Origin: Pedobacter sp. MC2016-24
GTDB lineage: Bacteria; Bacteroidota; Bacteroidia; Sphingobacteriales; Sphingobacteriaceae
Direction of reading: 5' to 3'
Assembly: GCF_015223055.1 (NCBI RefSeq)
Contig: NZ_JADFBX010000001.1
Span: 620,001-684,000 of the forward strand
DNA length: 64,000 bases
A program made the translations under genes and the position numbers. A model generated the notes under the pieces. The model saw nothing but the letters and a program-made list of their open reading frames with translations. It was not told the origin of the DNA and searched no databases. Shown piece by piece: positions 28,101-35,336 of this stretch (its first letter is position 1; every line of letters starts with the position of its first letter).

Positions 28101-28438
28101 ACTTTGCCATAACCAATGTTCACCTCTTCAAGCATTGTCGCATCGTCCTGCGCAAGTTCAAATACCAAATCCTTTTTTTCACCAACTGCGATAGAGATGG
28201 GTTTCGACCCTACGTAACTGGCGACTAAAATCGTATTACCTGTAATAGGAATTTTAATCTTAAATTTTCCGCTGCCATCTGTCATGACTTGCGTATTGGT
28301 CCCTTTAATGGTAATGGTTGCTCCAACCAGGGTTTCGTTCTCTTTGCCGAATACCTTTCCGGTTACGGTCCTGGTCTGAGACCAAGCCTGGGTGGAAAAT
28401 AGCAATAGCAGAAGCAATTGAAGTAGAATTTTTCTCAT
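25199..28438 (-). CDS. SusC/RagA TonB-dependent outer membrane glycan transporter (PUL1)
   Basis: A 1079-residue protein. Signal peptide (LLLLLLFSTQAWSQ), carboxypeptidase-regulatory-like domain (about 22-100, TVTGKVFGKENETLVGATI), SusC linker (NIGYGKVAKDALTGSVSSV), plug domain with DVLKDVASTAIYGARGANGV, then a 22-strand barrel ending in ILTGLEISF with the terminal Phe needed for outer-membrane insertion. It imports oligosaccharides with energy from TonB-ExbBD. First gene of the PUL1 operon; its ATG is preceded 9 bases upstream by CTAACCAAAT. Confidence 0.94.
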   Translation of the reverse strand: MRKILLQLLLLLLFSTQAWSQTRTVTGKVFGKENETLVGATITIKGTNTQVMTDGSGKFKIKIPITGNTILVASYVGSKPISIAVGEKKDLVFELAQDDATMLEEVNIGYGKVAKDALTGSVSSVTAKDLKDFPVATAAEALAGKLAGVSVITSEGKPGAEITVRVRAGGSITQDNSPLYVVDGIQMENALSVISPQEIESIDVLKDVASTAIYGARGANGVVLITTKSGRNARTLVSMSAYAGVRQITNVLDVMKPYDFVMYQYQLYNSNANDQPSIDAFAKRYGAFSDLDIYKNIPFTDWQDRVFGRQAFSHTENLTITGGTKASSYNLNVNNYQEDGIMLNSGAARTFVSFRFDNTASDKFRFGFNARYSRQKVFGAGTSNSGSQSNNSLRNAVRYRPYDEPGQAADIDEFDPDYANLTNLTTPILGVYSVTKNDYNNQIVASANGQYTPIKGLVIKTIFGVTNGERRNDQFNNSITGVARQNANLPVVTIGTGSSLTIINTNTISYDFTLGKSHKISLLAGQEINQNKTRNLSITTKWLPVDLTPEQAFAGIQKATPPNGGVQDAPTSSESQSKLFSVFGRASYNYLGKYLASFIVRNDASSLFAPENRDALFPSGQLAWRFSEEQFMKKLNLNWLGSAKIRASYGAGGNNRIGTDLWRVLYLGGSNYGYAIDESVTPGFAPNALANPNIKWETTVSRNLGLDLNLFGSRLTATLDVYSNNTKDLLLVAKVPVTSGWTDQQQNIGKTSNKGIELQIGAALANTNNFGYNINFNISTNKNKIVSLGFDQYGNPNKSYTTASGGINGSDFLVQIGGPVGQYYGYVSDGRYEISDFDATYNASSNTYSYKLKAGIPSARAIALGAKDPQPGDMKLKKLTGDPGGDITTDDRTVLGNAFPKFAGGINQQFNYKNFDASIFMNFSVGNKTYNANKTEFTGQYLYKDNNMLAVVADRWKSFDENGKKVSDPDQLAAMNQNTSFWTPAAGQYILTSYAIEDGSFLRISNVTLGYSLPKKLLNKTRVFSKVRFYATVNNLFTITGYSGYDPEANTRRSPLTPGVDYAAYPRSRYILTGLEISF

Positions 28439-28776
28439 AACTGGTATATTTGGTTAGTATGATGTTTTCGCTATCCAACGTTTGGTATAACTTGACATCC
28501 ACAACACAAACTTAACCCTAGCCCAGGAAAATAGGGTTCGCTAATTGATACAATTGGTTCAAAGATTGGTCAGGAAATCGATTTTCGCCTGAATACAGGT
28601 ATCTCAGCCTATGCATGTATTCAATCGATTGTCTTTGGGAATATAACCGGTTCATGATGTCCGAAAAAAATGCTTGCATAGGTAAACATATAGCGGGACG
28701 ATCCATCCAGATCCGTCCCGCTATTTTAACCTAAATTTTAACCATTTTCTTACCTCAAAATGATTCATTTGTGCAG
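28439..28776 (-). promoter_or_regulatory. PUL1 promoter region with a -7 element and two dyads
   Basis: This 338-base gap holds no convincing gene. On the minus strand a -7 element TAAGTTTG (28514-28507) would start transcription about 60 bases before susC. It is overlapped by the inverted repeat AACCCTA-N11-TAGGGTT (28514-28538). Further upstream, a nested dyad consists of ATCGATT (28577-28583) and GAATACA (28591-28597) facing TGTATTC (28616-28622) and AATCGAT (28623-28629). These are candidate binding sites for the HTCS or another regulator. The far end holds the terminator of the gene ending at 28777. Confidence 0.5.
28690..28724 (-). terminator. Terminator of the threonine dehydrogenase gene
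   Basis: A perfect 11-bp stem, ATAGCGGGACG (28690-28700) with CGTCCCGCTAT (28714-28724), 53 bases past the dehydrogenase stop. It is preceded by A-rich and followed by AT-rich sequence on both strands. Confidence 0.7.
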
Positions 28777-29769
28777 TTAAACTAAAACCGCTGTACCACT
28801 GGTTTGACCGCAGTCAGCACCAGAAAGTTTCTTTATATTTTCGAGCATGTCTTCAACCATACTTTGCAGATCATAATCAGGCTTCCATCCCCAATCTTTT
28901 CTTGCCGTCGAATCATCAATGCTTTGCGGCCAGCTATCGGCAATCTCTTGTCTGAAATCAGGTTGATATGCTATTTTAAAATCAGGCATTTGTTTAACAA
29001 TTTCCGAATAAATCTCCTCAGGCGTAAAACTCAGCGCTCCGATATTGTAGGCAGTCCGCACAGACATATTCACTACCGGAGCATTCATGAGTTCGAGCGT
29101 TGCCCGGATAGCATCCGGCATATACATCATTGGCAATCCTGTATCTTCTTTTAAAAAACAGGTGTAAACTTGTGCTTTTACAGCGCTATGAAATATATCT
29201 ACTGCATAATCCGTAGTACCCCCACCCGGCTCACCAGCACTAATTAGTCCCGGGTAACGCAGACTACGCACATCAAGTCCATATTTTTCAAAATAGTATT
29301 TACACCACAATTCACCAGCGGCTTTACTCAGCCCATAAATGGTTGTGGGTTCCATAACTCCATATTGTGGTGTGTTTAATTTTTGGGAATTTGGCCCAAA
29401 TACAGCAATACTACTTGGCCAGAATACCTTAGACACTTTATATTTTACAGACAAGTCCAATACATTCAGTAAACTGTTCATATTTAAATCCCAGGCTGCC
29501 TTTGGATTGCGTTCGCCATTGGCGGAAAGGACGGCTGCCAGGTGATATACCTGAGTGAACGCTTTACTTTCCATCAAACTTTCCAAGGCGACTGTATCCA
29601 TCACATTCAACTTTTGATAAGGCTCCATGCTGGCTGGAACAGTTTCAGGCGCTGCAATATCTGTAGCGAATACACTATCAGTCCCGTATTTCTTGCGCAA
29701 AGCAGACGTCAGTTCACGTCCAATCTGTCCGCAAGCACCAATAACCAAGATAATTTCTTTTGTTTTCAT
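28777..29769 (-). CDS. L-threonine 3-dehydrogenase, short-chain epimerase type
   Basis: A 330-residue NAD-dependent enzyme of the extended SDR fold. The start at 29769 puts IILVIGACGQIGRELTSAL (GxxGxxG NAD loop) at the normal N-terminal place; the longer frame adds 13 unsupported residues. The catalytic Tyr-x3-Lys is in TIYGLSKAAGELWCKYY. PGGGTTDYAVDIFHSAV and GLPMMYMPDAIRATLELM are signatures of the SDR-type threonine dehydrogenase, which oxidises threonine to 2-amino-3-ketobutyrate. Divergent from an Lrp/AsnC regulator that is a natural candidate to control it. The catalytic Ser/Thr site region is consistent. Confidence 0.85.
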   Translation of the reverse strand: MKTKEIILVIGACGQIGRELTSALRKKYGTDSVFATDIAAPETVPASMEPYQKLNVMDTVALESLMESKAFTQVYHLAAVLSANGERNPKAAWDLNMNSLLNVLDLSVKYKVSKVFWPSSIAVFGPNSQKLNTPQYGVMEPTTIYGLSKAAGELWCKYYFEKYGLDVRSLRYPGLISAGEPGGGTTDYAVDIFHSAVKAQVYTCFLKEDTGLPMMYMPDAIRATLELMNAPVVNMSVRTAYNIGALSFTPEEIYSEIVKQMPDFKIAYQPDFRQEIADSWPQSIDDSTARKDWGWKPDYDLQSMVEDMLENIKKLSGADCGQTSGTAVLV

Positions 29770-29995
29770 AGCAATATCGGATGTTAATGATCTCCTTAAT
29801 GATGACAAAGTTGCTGTGACGATTACTTTTTACAATGGCTTGATGTTTTTTTTGTAAATTCTACTAAAAAATCACATAAATCACAAAATATTATTTGCCT
29901 GTAAAACAGCCGTGGAAAAAAAAGCGAAATATTATGTGTTTTCAGTTGGTTGGTTTGCCAAAAAAAGTATCTCTTTGTCGACAAATGTTACCAAT

Positions 29996-30475
29996 ATGTT
30001 AAATCAAACTCTCGATCAGGTCGATCTCGATATTTTAAGGCTATTACAACAGGATGCTACCTTGTCGACCAAAGCCATTGCCACCACCTTGAAGCGGGTA
30101 AACACTACCGTCATCAATCGGATAAAGCGGCTGAAAGATCTGGGCTATATCAGCGGCAGCACCACACTCATCGAACGTAAAAAGTTTGGAGACATCCTGA
30201 TCGCCTATACCCAGGTGCATGTGAACGACCATACTGCCGAAACCCTGCTGTCCTTCCAGGAGGAGGCAGTCAAATTTCCTGAAGTACTCGAATGTTACCA
30301 TATGACCGGCGCATTTGATTTTTTACTCAAAATCATTGTTAAAGACATGGTTGGTTACAATAATTTCCTGGTGCATAAATTGGCCAGAATCAAAAATATT
30401 GGCGCGCTGCAAAGCTATTTTGTCATCAACGAAAGCAAACGAAATCTCAACTATCCTTTAGATCATCTTCTGTAA
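29996..30475 (+). CDS. Lrp/AsnC family transcriptional regulator
   Basis: A 159-residue regulator of the standard family length when started at the ATG at 29996; a longer frame from 29912 adds 28 residues without homology. The N-terminal winged HTH is LDQVDLDILRLLQQDATLST (about 5-24), then VNTTVINRIKRLKDLGYI. The C-terminal RAM ligand domain includes VLECYHMTGAFDFLLKIIVKD. Lrp-type proteins sense amino acids, and the divergent threonine dehydrogenase gene makes threonine, or its breakdown, the obvious candidate signal. Confidence 0.88.
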   Translation: MLNQTLDQVDLDILRLLQQDATLSTKAIATTLKRVNTTVINRIKRLKDLGYISGSTTLIERKKFGDILIAYTQVHVNDHTAETLLSFQEEAVKFPEVLECYHMTGAFDFLLKIIVKDMVGYNNFLVHKLARIKNIGALQSYFVINESKRNLNYPLDHLL

Positions 30476-30483
30476 CGGCGAAA

Positions 30484-31038
30484 TCAACCCTGGTGCTTTT
30501 TACCAGTAGTATTCCAGAAGTCCGCAAACAGTTCAAAAAGAGCTTTTGCATCTACATCAACTTCAGCGGCAGAATACATCAGCTGTAACGCCCCGGTTGA
30601 TTTGTCATAAGCCATATTCCACATCATCTTAGAAAGCCGGCCAGCATATTTATCCGAATTTCCAACAGTAACTACAACAAGCGTATCCCCACCCATTTTC
30701 TGCAACTGAACATCCTTTACGTCAACCCAGTCCACCCGGCCAAAAGCTTTGGACAATGGTGTGGTCTTTCCCATAAACATCTGCTCATTCATTTCTATTA
30801 AAGGAGATTTGTCTCTCAGATTAACCAAAGTCTTTAAAGTTAAAATGAGCATAATCAGCAAGGCAGCCCCAGAGAAAATAGCTGGTTTTAATTTCATTTC
30901 GCCATCAAACAAACCTATACTGTACAATAAAACGGCCACCAGCACAATGCAGACAGTCAGTGCATATAACAATAATTTATTTGTCTTTTTCTTATTTCGG
31001 TATAACTTAACCTCCCCTTTCATCATCGCGTTTCTCAT
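30484..31038 (-). CDS. STM3941-like membrane protein
   Basis: A 184-residue protein with two membrane helices near the N-terminus (LLLYALTVCIVLVAVLLYSI at about 23-42 and PAIFSGAALLIMLILTLKTL at about 53-72). A soluble domain follows with SPLIEMNEQMFMGKTTPLS and VDWVDVKDVQLQKMGGDTLV, the pattern of STM3941-type PH-like proteins. Function unknown. A -7 element (TAGGTTTG, 31151-31144 on the minus strand) lies upstream in the gap shared with the MarR-GNAT gene. Confidence 0.65.
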   Translation of the reverse strand: MRNAMMKGEVKLYRNKKKTNKLLLYALTVCIVLVAVLLYSIGLFDGEMKLKPAIFSGAALLIMLILTLKTLVNLRDKSPLIEMNEQMFMGKTTPLSKAFGRVDWVDVKDVQLQKMGGDTLVVVTVGNSDKYAGRLSKMMWNMAYDKSTGALQLMYSAAEVDVDAKALFELFADFWNTTGKKHQG

Positions 31039-31214
31039 TATTATAGGAAAAAAAATATTCAGATTTATTGCAGTTTAAAATAGAATTTCCGGTATTTAAA
31101 CTATCCTTATTCAAGCTAAGTAAACAAAACCTGTCGAGAAATACAAACCTAAATGGCTAACCGATACATTTGCAGTGCAAAAAAATACAAATGCGAATAA
31201 CATTGAGGTTGTTG

Positions 31215-31244
31215 TTGGAAATAAAAAAAACTTGACTATATTTA
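31215..31244 (+). promoter_or_regulatory. Promoter of the MarR-GNAT gene
   Basis: TTG (31215-31217), then 19 bases, then TATATTTA (31237-31244), one base off the Bacteroidetes -33/-7 consensus TTG-N19-TAnnTTTG. The start point would lie inside the palindrome that follows. A second perfect -7 element TACATTTG is at 31165-31172. Confidence 0.5.
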
Positions 31245-31260
31245 CATAACCAGTTATGTA
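31243..31260. promoter_or_regulatory. Palindromic operator TACATAAC-CA-GTTATGTA
   Basis: Two perfect 8-base arms (31243-31250 and 31253-31260) around a 2-base centre, 13 bases before the ATG and overlapping the -7 element. The size and position are those of a MarR-family autoregulatory operator, and the adjacent gene begins with a MarR domain. Confidence 0.65.
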
Positions 31261-31273
31261 ACTAACTATACTT

Positions 31274-32224
31274 ATGGATTTTTTCGAGAAAACAGGTAAG
31301 ATGGCTTTAGGTAGCCGTTTAAGATTAATGACTGCTAAAATAACGGATGATGCTGTTAAGATATACGAGCTATATCATATAGAATTTTCGCCAAAATGGT
31401 TTCCTGTTTTCTTTGTACTTGCAACCTGCGGCGAAAAGACAATTACGGAAGTCGCTAACGAAATTGCACATTCTCAGCCATCCGTAAGCAAAATTGTTCA
31501 GGAAATGATCGCTGCCGGGTTGATCCAGGAAAATCGGGAATCGACAGATAAACGTAGGAATGTGGTGGCGCTGACTGAGAAAGGCATTACAATCTCCAAA
31601 CGCATTGAAATACAATGCGCAGATGTAGATGCGGCTATTGAAAGCGTGATTGCTGAAGCCAGACACAATTTATGGGAAGCCATTGAAGAATGGGAATTTC
31701 TTTTAGAACAGAAGTCTTTATTTAGAAGAGTACATGAACAGAAAAAATTACGTGAAGGTAAGGATGTCCAGATTGTGGAATATGAAGCACAGTATCAACA
31801 AGCTTTTCGCGCATTGAATGAGGAATGGATATCTACCTATTTTAAAATGGAAGCGGCGGATTATAAGGCTTTAGATAATCCGCAAACCTATATTTTGGAC
31901 AATGGTGGAAAAATATTTGTAGCCCTGTATAACAATGAACCGGTAGGTGTTTGTGCACTCATTAAAATGAATGATCCTGACTATGATTTTGAACTGGCAA
32001 AAATGGCAGTCTCCCCTAAAATCCAGGGAAAGAGTATCGGCTGGCTACTTGGTCAGGCAGTGGCAGATGCCGCAAAAGTGTTGGGCGCATCCAAAATATA
32101 CCTGGAAAGTAATACCTCCTTAAAACCGGCAATTAATCTATATCATAAACTCGGGTTTAAAAAAGTAGTAGGCAGATCTACACCTTACGAACGCTGCAAT
32201 ATCCAAATGGAATTAGAATTATAA
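31274..32224 (+). CDS. MarR-type regulator fused to GNAT acetyltransferase
   Basis: A 316-residue two-domain protein. Residues about 1-150 form a MarR winged HTH (TITEVANEIAHSQPSVSKIV, then ESTDKRRNVVALTEKGITIS). Residues about 160-316 form a GNAT domain with acetyl-CoA motif AVSPKIQGKSIGWLLGQAV (Q-x-x-S/G-I-G) and the terminal signature LKPAINLYHKLGFKKV. Such fusions are known in several phyla. The likely logic is that the regulator senses a toxic or metabolic compound that the acetyltransferase modifies. The palindrome just upstream suggests autoregulation. Confidence 0.85.
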   Translation: MDFFEKTGKMALGSRLRLMTAKITDDAVKIYELYHIEFSPKWFPVFFVLATCGEKTITEVANEIAHSQPSVSKIVQEMIAAGLIQENRESTDKRRNVVALTEKGITISKRIEIQCADVDAAIESVIAEARHNLWEAIEEWEFLLEQKSLFRRVHEQKKLREGKDVQIVEYEAQYQQAFRALNEEWISTYFKMEAADYKALDNPQTYILDNGGKIFVALYNNEPVGVCALIKMNDPDYDFELAKMAVSPKIQGKSIGWLLGQAVADAAKVLGASKIYLESNTSLKPAINLYHKLGFKKVVGRSTPYERCNIQMELEL

Positions 32225-32251
32225 AATATTAAAAACACAAGGCGAAACTTC

Positions 32252-33133
32252 TCAACAGCCACCAAAACTGTAAGCGATGATGGTGCCATCTTTTGTCTCC
32301 TTAATGGTCAAGGTTTCTGATCCCCCCTCTTGTGAATAATAAAACTCCTGATCAATGTTTCGCTCAACCCGCTCCTCTTTACCAAGATTTTTATTATACC
32401 ACCAGCTAAATTGATCATATAAACTGTGACTTAAACTGCGTTTCTTTAATCCAATTTCCGCCTCAGAAAGATTACTGTTGGACGAAATTAATTTTAACAT
32501 CAATAAAATCGATTCATGTTTATTTAAGCCTTTAAGGAAAAGCAAATGTTCTTCACCTCCAGCTCCCCCTTCTTCTGCATAACCCAGGCTAAGTTTATAA
32601 TAACTGCCATTTTTATAGGTATAGGTTTGCTCATAATTGATTTCTTCCTTGGTTTGTTTAGGCAAGTCCTTCTTTTTAATGGAAACGGGCGAGCCAAAAA
32701 AGGAAGCGAGGTAAGCAGGTGCTACCTTTTCAATCCCGACTACATTTTTTTTGGGATAAAGATCCGGCAATCTGGATAACAACAGATTTGGCACATAACC
32801 AGACTTCCCTGCATAAGTCACCTTAATCCAATATCCTTTCAGACTATACCAACTGGCGCCAAGTTGTTCATAATCGCCGCGTTCTGCTTTGGACATACTA
32901 CCGTAATAACTCAAAACCACGTTAAAGGGCATCAGACCACTTGAACCTGCAATCTCCAAAACCGAAGCACCTTTTGGTATATTAATCAGCGCTTTACTAC
33001 CGGCATTTCCCTGTTCACGCAGTACTAAAGCACTTCCTTTCCAATTGTATAAAATTCTGTTCTGTGCGACAGATTTGAATGTACAAAGGGCAAAAATTAA
33101 AAATAAGTATAGCTTAAATCTAGATATCGACAT
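32252..33133 (-). CDS. Secreted protein with bacterial SH3-like domain
   Basis: A 293-residue protein with a signal peptide (YLFLIFALCTFKSVAQ). The region about 25-125 has SH3b-like strands (LREQGNAGSKALINIPKGAS, then YWIKVTYAGKSGYVPNLLLS, the W-x-V-x-Y-x-G-x-x-G-Y-V motif). The remainder (about 130-293) has no recognised family. SH3b domains often bind peptidoglycan or peptides, so an envelope role is likely. The ATG is A-rich upstream; its closest neighbour on the same strand is the small lipoprotein at 33203. Confidence 0.6.
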   Translation of the reverse strand: MSISRFKLYLFLIFALCTFKSVAQNRILYNWKGSALVLREQGNAGSKALINIPKGASVLEIAGSSGLMPFNVVLSYYGSMSKAERGDYEQLGASWYSLKGYWIKVTYAGKSGYVPNLLLSRLPDLYPKKNVVGIEKVAPAYLASFFGSPVSIKKKDLPKQTKEEINYEQTYTYKNGSYYKLSLGYAEEGGAGGEEHLLFLKGLNKHESILLMLKLISSNSNLSEAEIGLKKRSLSHSLYDQFSWWYNKNLGKEERVERNIDQEFYYSQEGGSETLTIKETKDGTIIAYSFGGC

Positions 33134-33202
33134 ACGGATTGTGTTTTCTGGTATCCTTACAAATACCTAACCATAATTTAATGAACAAAAACAGCCGGAA
33201 CA

Positions 33203-33760
33203 CTACTTTTTTACCAATCGAATGTATTTGTCGCCACAACCAGCCAATTTCACGTAATAGTTCATGGAATTACCATAGTTCTGAATGATAATTTCCTTGT
33301 CTTGAAGCTGGCCATCGATACCAACGGGAAGTTTCATTACTGGTTTTTGCTCCCTCTCTTCTTCGCTATCGTTTGAAATATCCCCTTCATACTCTGCCCA
33401 TTCAATACCTTCAAAGGTAACATAGCTTTCTTTACCGTCCTCACTTTTAGAAATGGAGACTTTCCCCTTATAGGTAGTATCTGAAATTAAAGTATAAAAA
33501 TACTGTGCCTGGCGCTTAACAATGTCCAGCGTAATCTGGCAGCCAGGGGCAGCACCACCATCCTCCAGCGCACTGGAAATATAATGTCCTTCAATGGCAT
33601 CAGCTGTCGGAGCAGATAACGCTGGTTTAGCCAGCACGGTCTCTCCCGGATTTGAAACCGTAACCGAATCGCTTTTTTGCACTGTTTTAACGCCCGACTG
33701 GCAGGATGAAAAATAAACCAAAACGGTTATTAAAAAAGAAGTCATGACCACATTATTCAT
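33203..33760 (-). CDS. Small lipoprotein of unknown function
   Basis: A 185-residue protein when started at 33760, which gives a clear lipoprotein signal (TSFLITVLVYFSSCQSG). A longer frame to 33850 adds 30 residues ahead of the signal and is unlikely. The mature part has a Ser/Thr-rich linker, then a compact domain (EGHYISSALEDGGAAPGCQI, then KGKVSISKSEDGKESYVTF) with the look of a small beta-barrel. Similar lipoproteins are common in Bacteroidetes, but none is characterised to my knowledge. It follows the PUL2 GH30 gene by 109 bases and is probably not part of the PUL. Confidence 0.55.
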   Translation of the reverse strand: MNNVVMTSFLITVLVYFSSCQSGVKTVQKSDSVTVSNPGETVLAKPALSAPTADAIEGHYISSALEDGGAAPGCQITLDIVKRQAQYFYTLISDTTYKGKVSISKSEDGKESYVTFEGIEWAEYEGDISNDSEEEREQKPVMKLPVGIDGQLQDKEIIIQNYGNSMNYYVKLAGCGDKYIRLVKK

Positions 33761-33869
33761 AGGGATGTTACATTTATAATACGGCTTTAAATATAACACT
33801 TCTTTCAGGGTATTTTCATCCTGTAAATATCCTTTAGCTACCGTCATCAAAAAACATCAGGGACAAATA

Positions 33870-35273
33870 TCACCAGATATAGGTCGACACGGATCCTTTA
33901 TCCAATTGTACTTTAATCGCTTTACCTTTATAATCAATGTTAAACACTTGATTTTCCTTGCTAACATTGGCTACAATTAGTATCGTTTTTCCAGTTGAAG
34001 TTTTAAACGCGACATTAGAAAGATACTTGGTTTCATTTGATGCAATACGCACAGCACCAGGGCGTACAAATTTGGATGCATGTGCCATTGCATAATAAGC
34101 AAGATTCATAAAAACACGATCGCCGTCTATGGTAATCGCACCCTGGCACATAGGACATCCACCCCGGTCTGTGAATGGTTTATTCTCCGAATCTGCTGCC
34201 AGGTTCCATTCTAAAACTGTCTTACTCCAATTTCTGGTCGCCCCGATAATCAATCTCTTCACTGGCGATACGATATTGATTTCTGGATCATTTGGATTCT
34301 GAATCACCATTTGTTCAGTGAAATAAATGTTCTTATCGGGATGTGCCTGGTGTACTTCTGTTAAGGCATCAATCTTCCCCCCGTAAAGGTGAAAGGCAGA
34401 GCCATCAATGTATTTTTTAGCGTCCGGATCGTTTAAGATACTGATGGGATAATCCGGGCGGTCGGCATTGTGGTCATAAATCACAATTTTAGTGTCCAGT
34501 CCTGCTCGCTTAAAAGCTGGCCCCAAATGATTTTTAACAAAGTCAGCCTGCTCTTCTGCCAGCATCAACAAGCTTGGATTGTTCCCCGGATGTAAGGGTT
34601 CGTTTTGTACAGTAATGGCATCTATACGTATCCCCTCCTTTTTCATATCCTGAATATAGCGCACAAAGTATTTCGCGTAACTCTCATAAAATTCCGGTTT
34701 CAGGCTTCCACCACGTGCATCATGAGCGGTTTTCATCCACAATGGCGGCGACCATGGCGAACCCATAATTTTGATTTTTGGATTAATTGCCAGAATTTCC
34801 TTCATCACCGGGATCACATCTCTCCGGTCCGGTCCCAAATCAAACTTTCGCTGTTCGAGATCGACCTCGCCTTCAGGCAAATCGTTATAAGAAAATACCT
34901 TTTCATTGAGATCAGATGCCCCAACCGTCAACCTGATATAGCTAACGCCAATGTTATTTCCATCTGTAGCAAACAGCTGTTTTAAAATAGCGGTTCTGGC
35001 TTTTGCGGTCATTTTAATCAAATGCTGTGCACTACCGCCCGTTAAGGCATAACCAAAACCGTCAATAGATTGAAAGGTCTCCCGTTCATTTACAAAAATG
35101 GTTGGATGATCTTCACGTTCTTTACTAAATACAGGCTCTTCCTTTTGCTTGGCAAAAAGTACAGATCGATCGCCCTTTGTTAACCAGTAACTGGCTTTAT
35201 TTTGTGCAGTTGCCTGGATGGCCATGGCCAGGCATATCCCTAAAAAAACTGTAGTGATGTGAGGTTTTATCAT
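33870..35273 (-). CDS. GH30 glycoside hydrolase (glucosylceramidase/beta-1,6-glucanase type)
   Basis: A 467-residue secreted enzyme. The start at 35273 gives a normal signal peptide (FLGICLAMAIQATAQ); a longer frame to 35324 adds 17 residues before it. The GH30 barrel opens with ETFQSIDGFGYALTGGSAQH (Q-x-I-x-G-F-G). The acid/base is Glu225 in AITVQNEPLHPGNNPS and the nucleophile is Glu320 in NIYFTEQMV, both at the usual strand 4 and strand 7 places. A small beta-sandwich follows (about 395-467). It is the last gene of the GH3-GH2-lyase-GH30 operon. Confidence 0.9.
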   Translation of the reverse strand: MIKPHITTVFLGICLAMAIQATAQNKASYWLTKGDRSVLFAKQKEEPVFSKEREDHPTIFVNERETFQSIDGFGYALTGGSAQHLIKMTAKARTAILKQLFATDGNNIGVSYIRLTVGASDLNEKVFSYNDLPEGEVDLEQRKFDLGPDRRDVIPVMKEILAINPKIKIMGSPWSPPLWMKTAHDARGGSLKPEFYESYAKYFVRYIQDMKKEGIRIDAITVQNEPLHPGNNPSLLMLAEEQADFVKNHLGPAFKRAGLDTKIVIYDHNADRPDYPISILNDPDAKKYIDGSAFHLYGGKIDALTEVHQAHPDKNIYFTEQMVIQNPNDPEINIVSPVKRLIIGATRNWSKTVLEWNLAADSENKPFTDRGGCPMCQGAITIDGDRVFMNLAYYAMAHASKFVRPGAVRIASNETKYLSNVAFKTSTGKTILIVANVSKENQVFNIDYKGKAIKVQLDKGSVSTYIW

Positions 35274-35336
35274 GACTTGCTGGATAATGATGTACACGTG
35301 TTTATTTGGTTTTGAGTGATGCATCTAATTTTGATT

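Larger units (their letters stand above)
14535..28438 (-). other. Polysaccharide utilization locus 1 (PUL1)
   Basis: Five minus-strand genes in order of transcription: SusC, SusD, a beta-helix surface lipoprotein, a GH3 glycosidase with PA14 insert, and an HTCS regulator. The gaps between the first four are 18, 10 and 36 bases, so they form one operon. The HTCS gene follows after 127 bases and a hairpin. One SusCD pair, one binding lipoprotein and one enzyme suggest uptake of short oligosaccharides, probably with beta-xylose or beta-glucose ends; the substrate is inferred only. Confidence 0.75.

Noticed and set aside
28518..28706. 62-codon minus-strand ORF in the PUL1 upstream gap
   Set aside because: It covers the dyads and the terminator hairpin and has no recognisable protein features.
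29912..29995. N-terminal extension of the Lrp/AsnC regulator
   Set aside because: The first 28 residues match nothing; the ATG at 29996 gives the normal family length.
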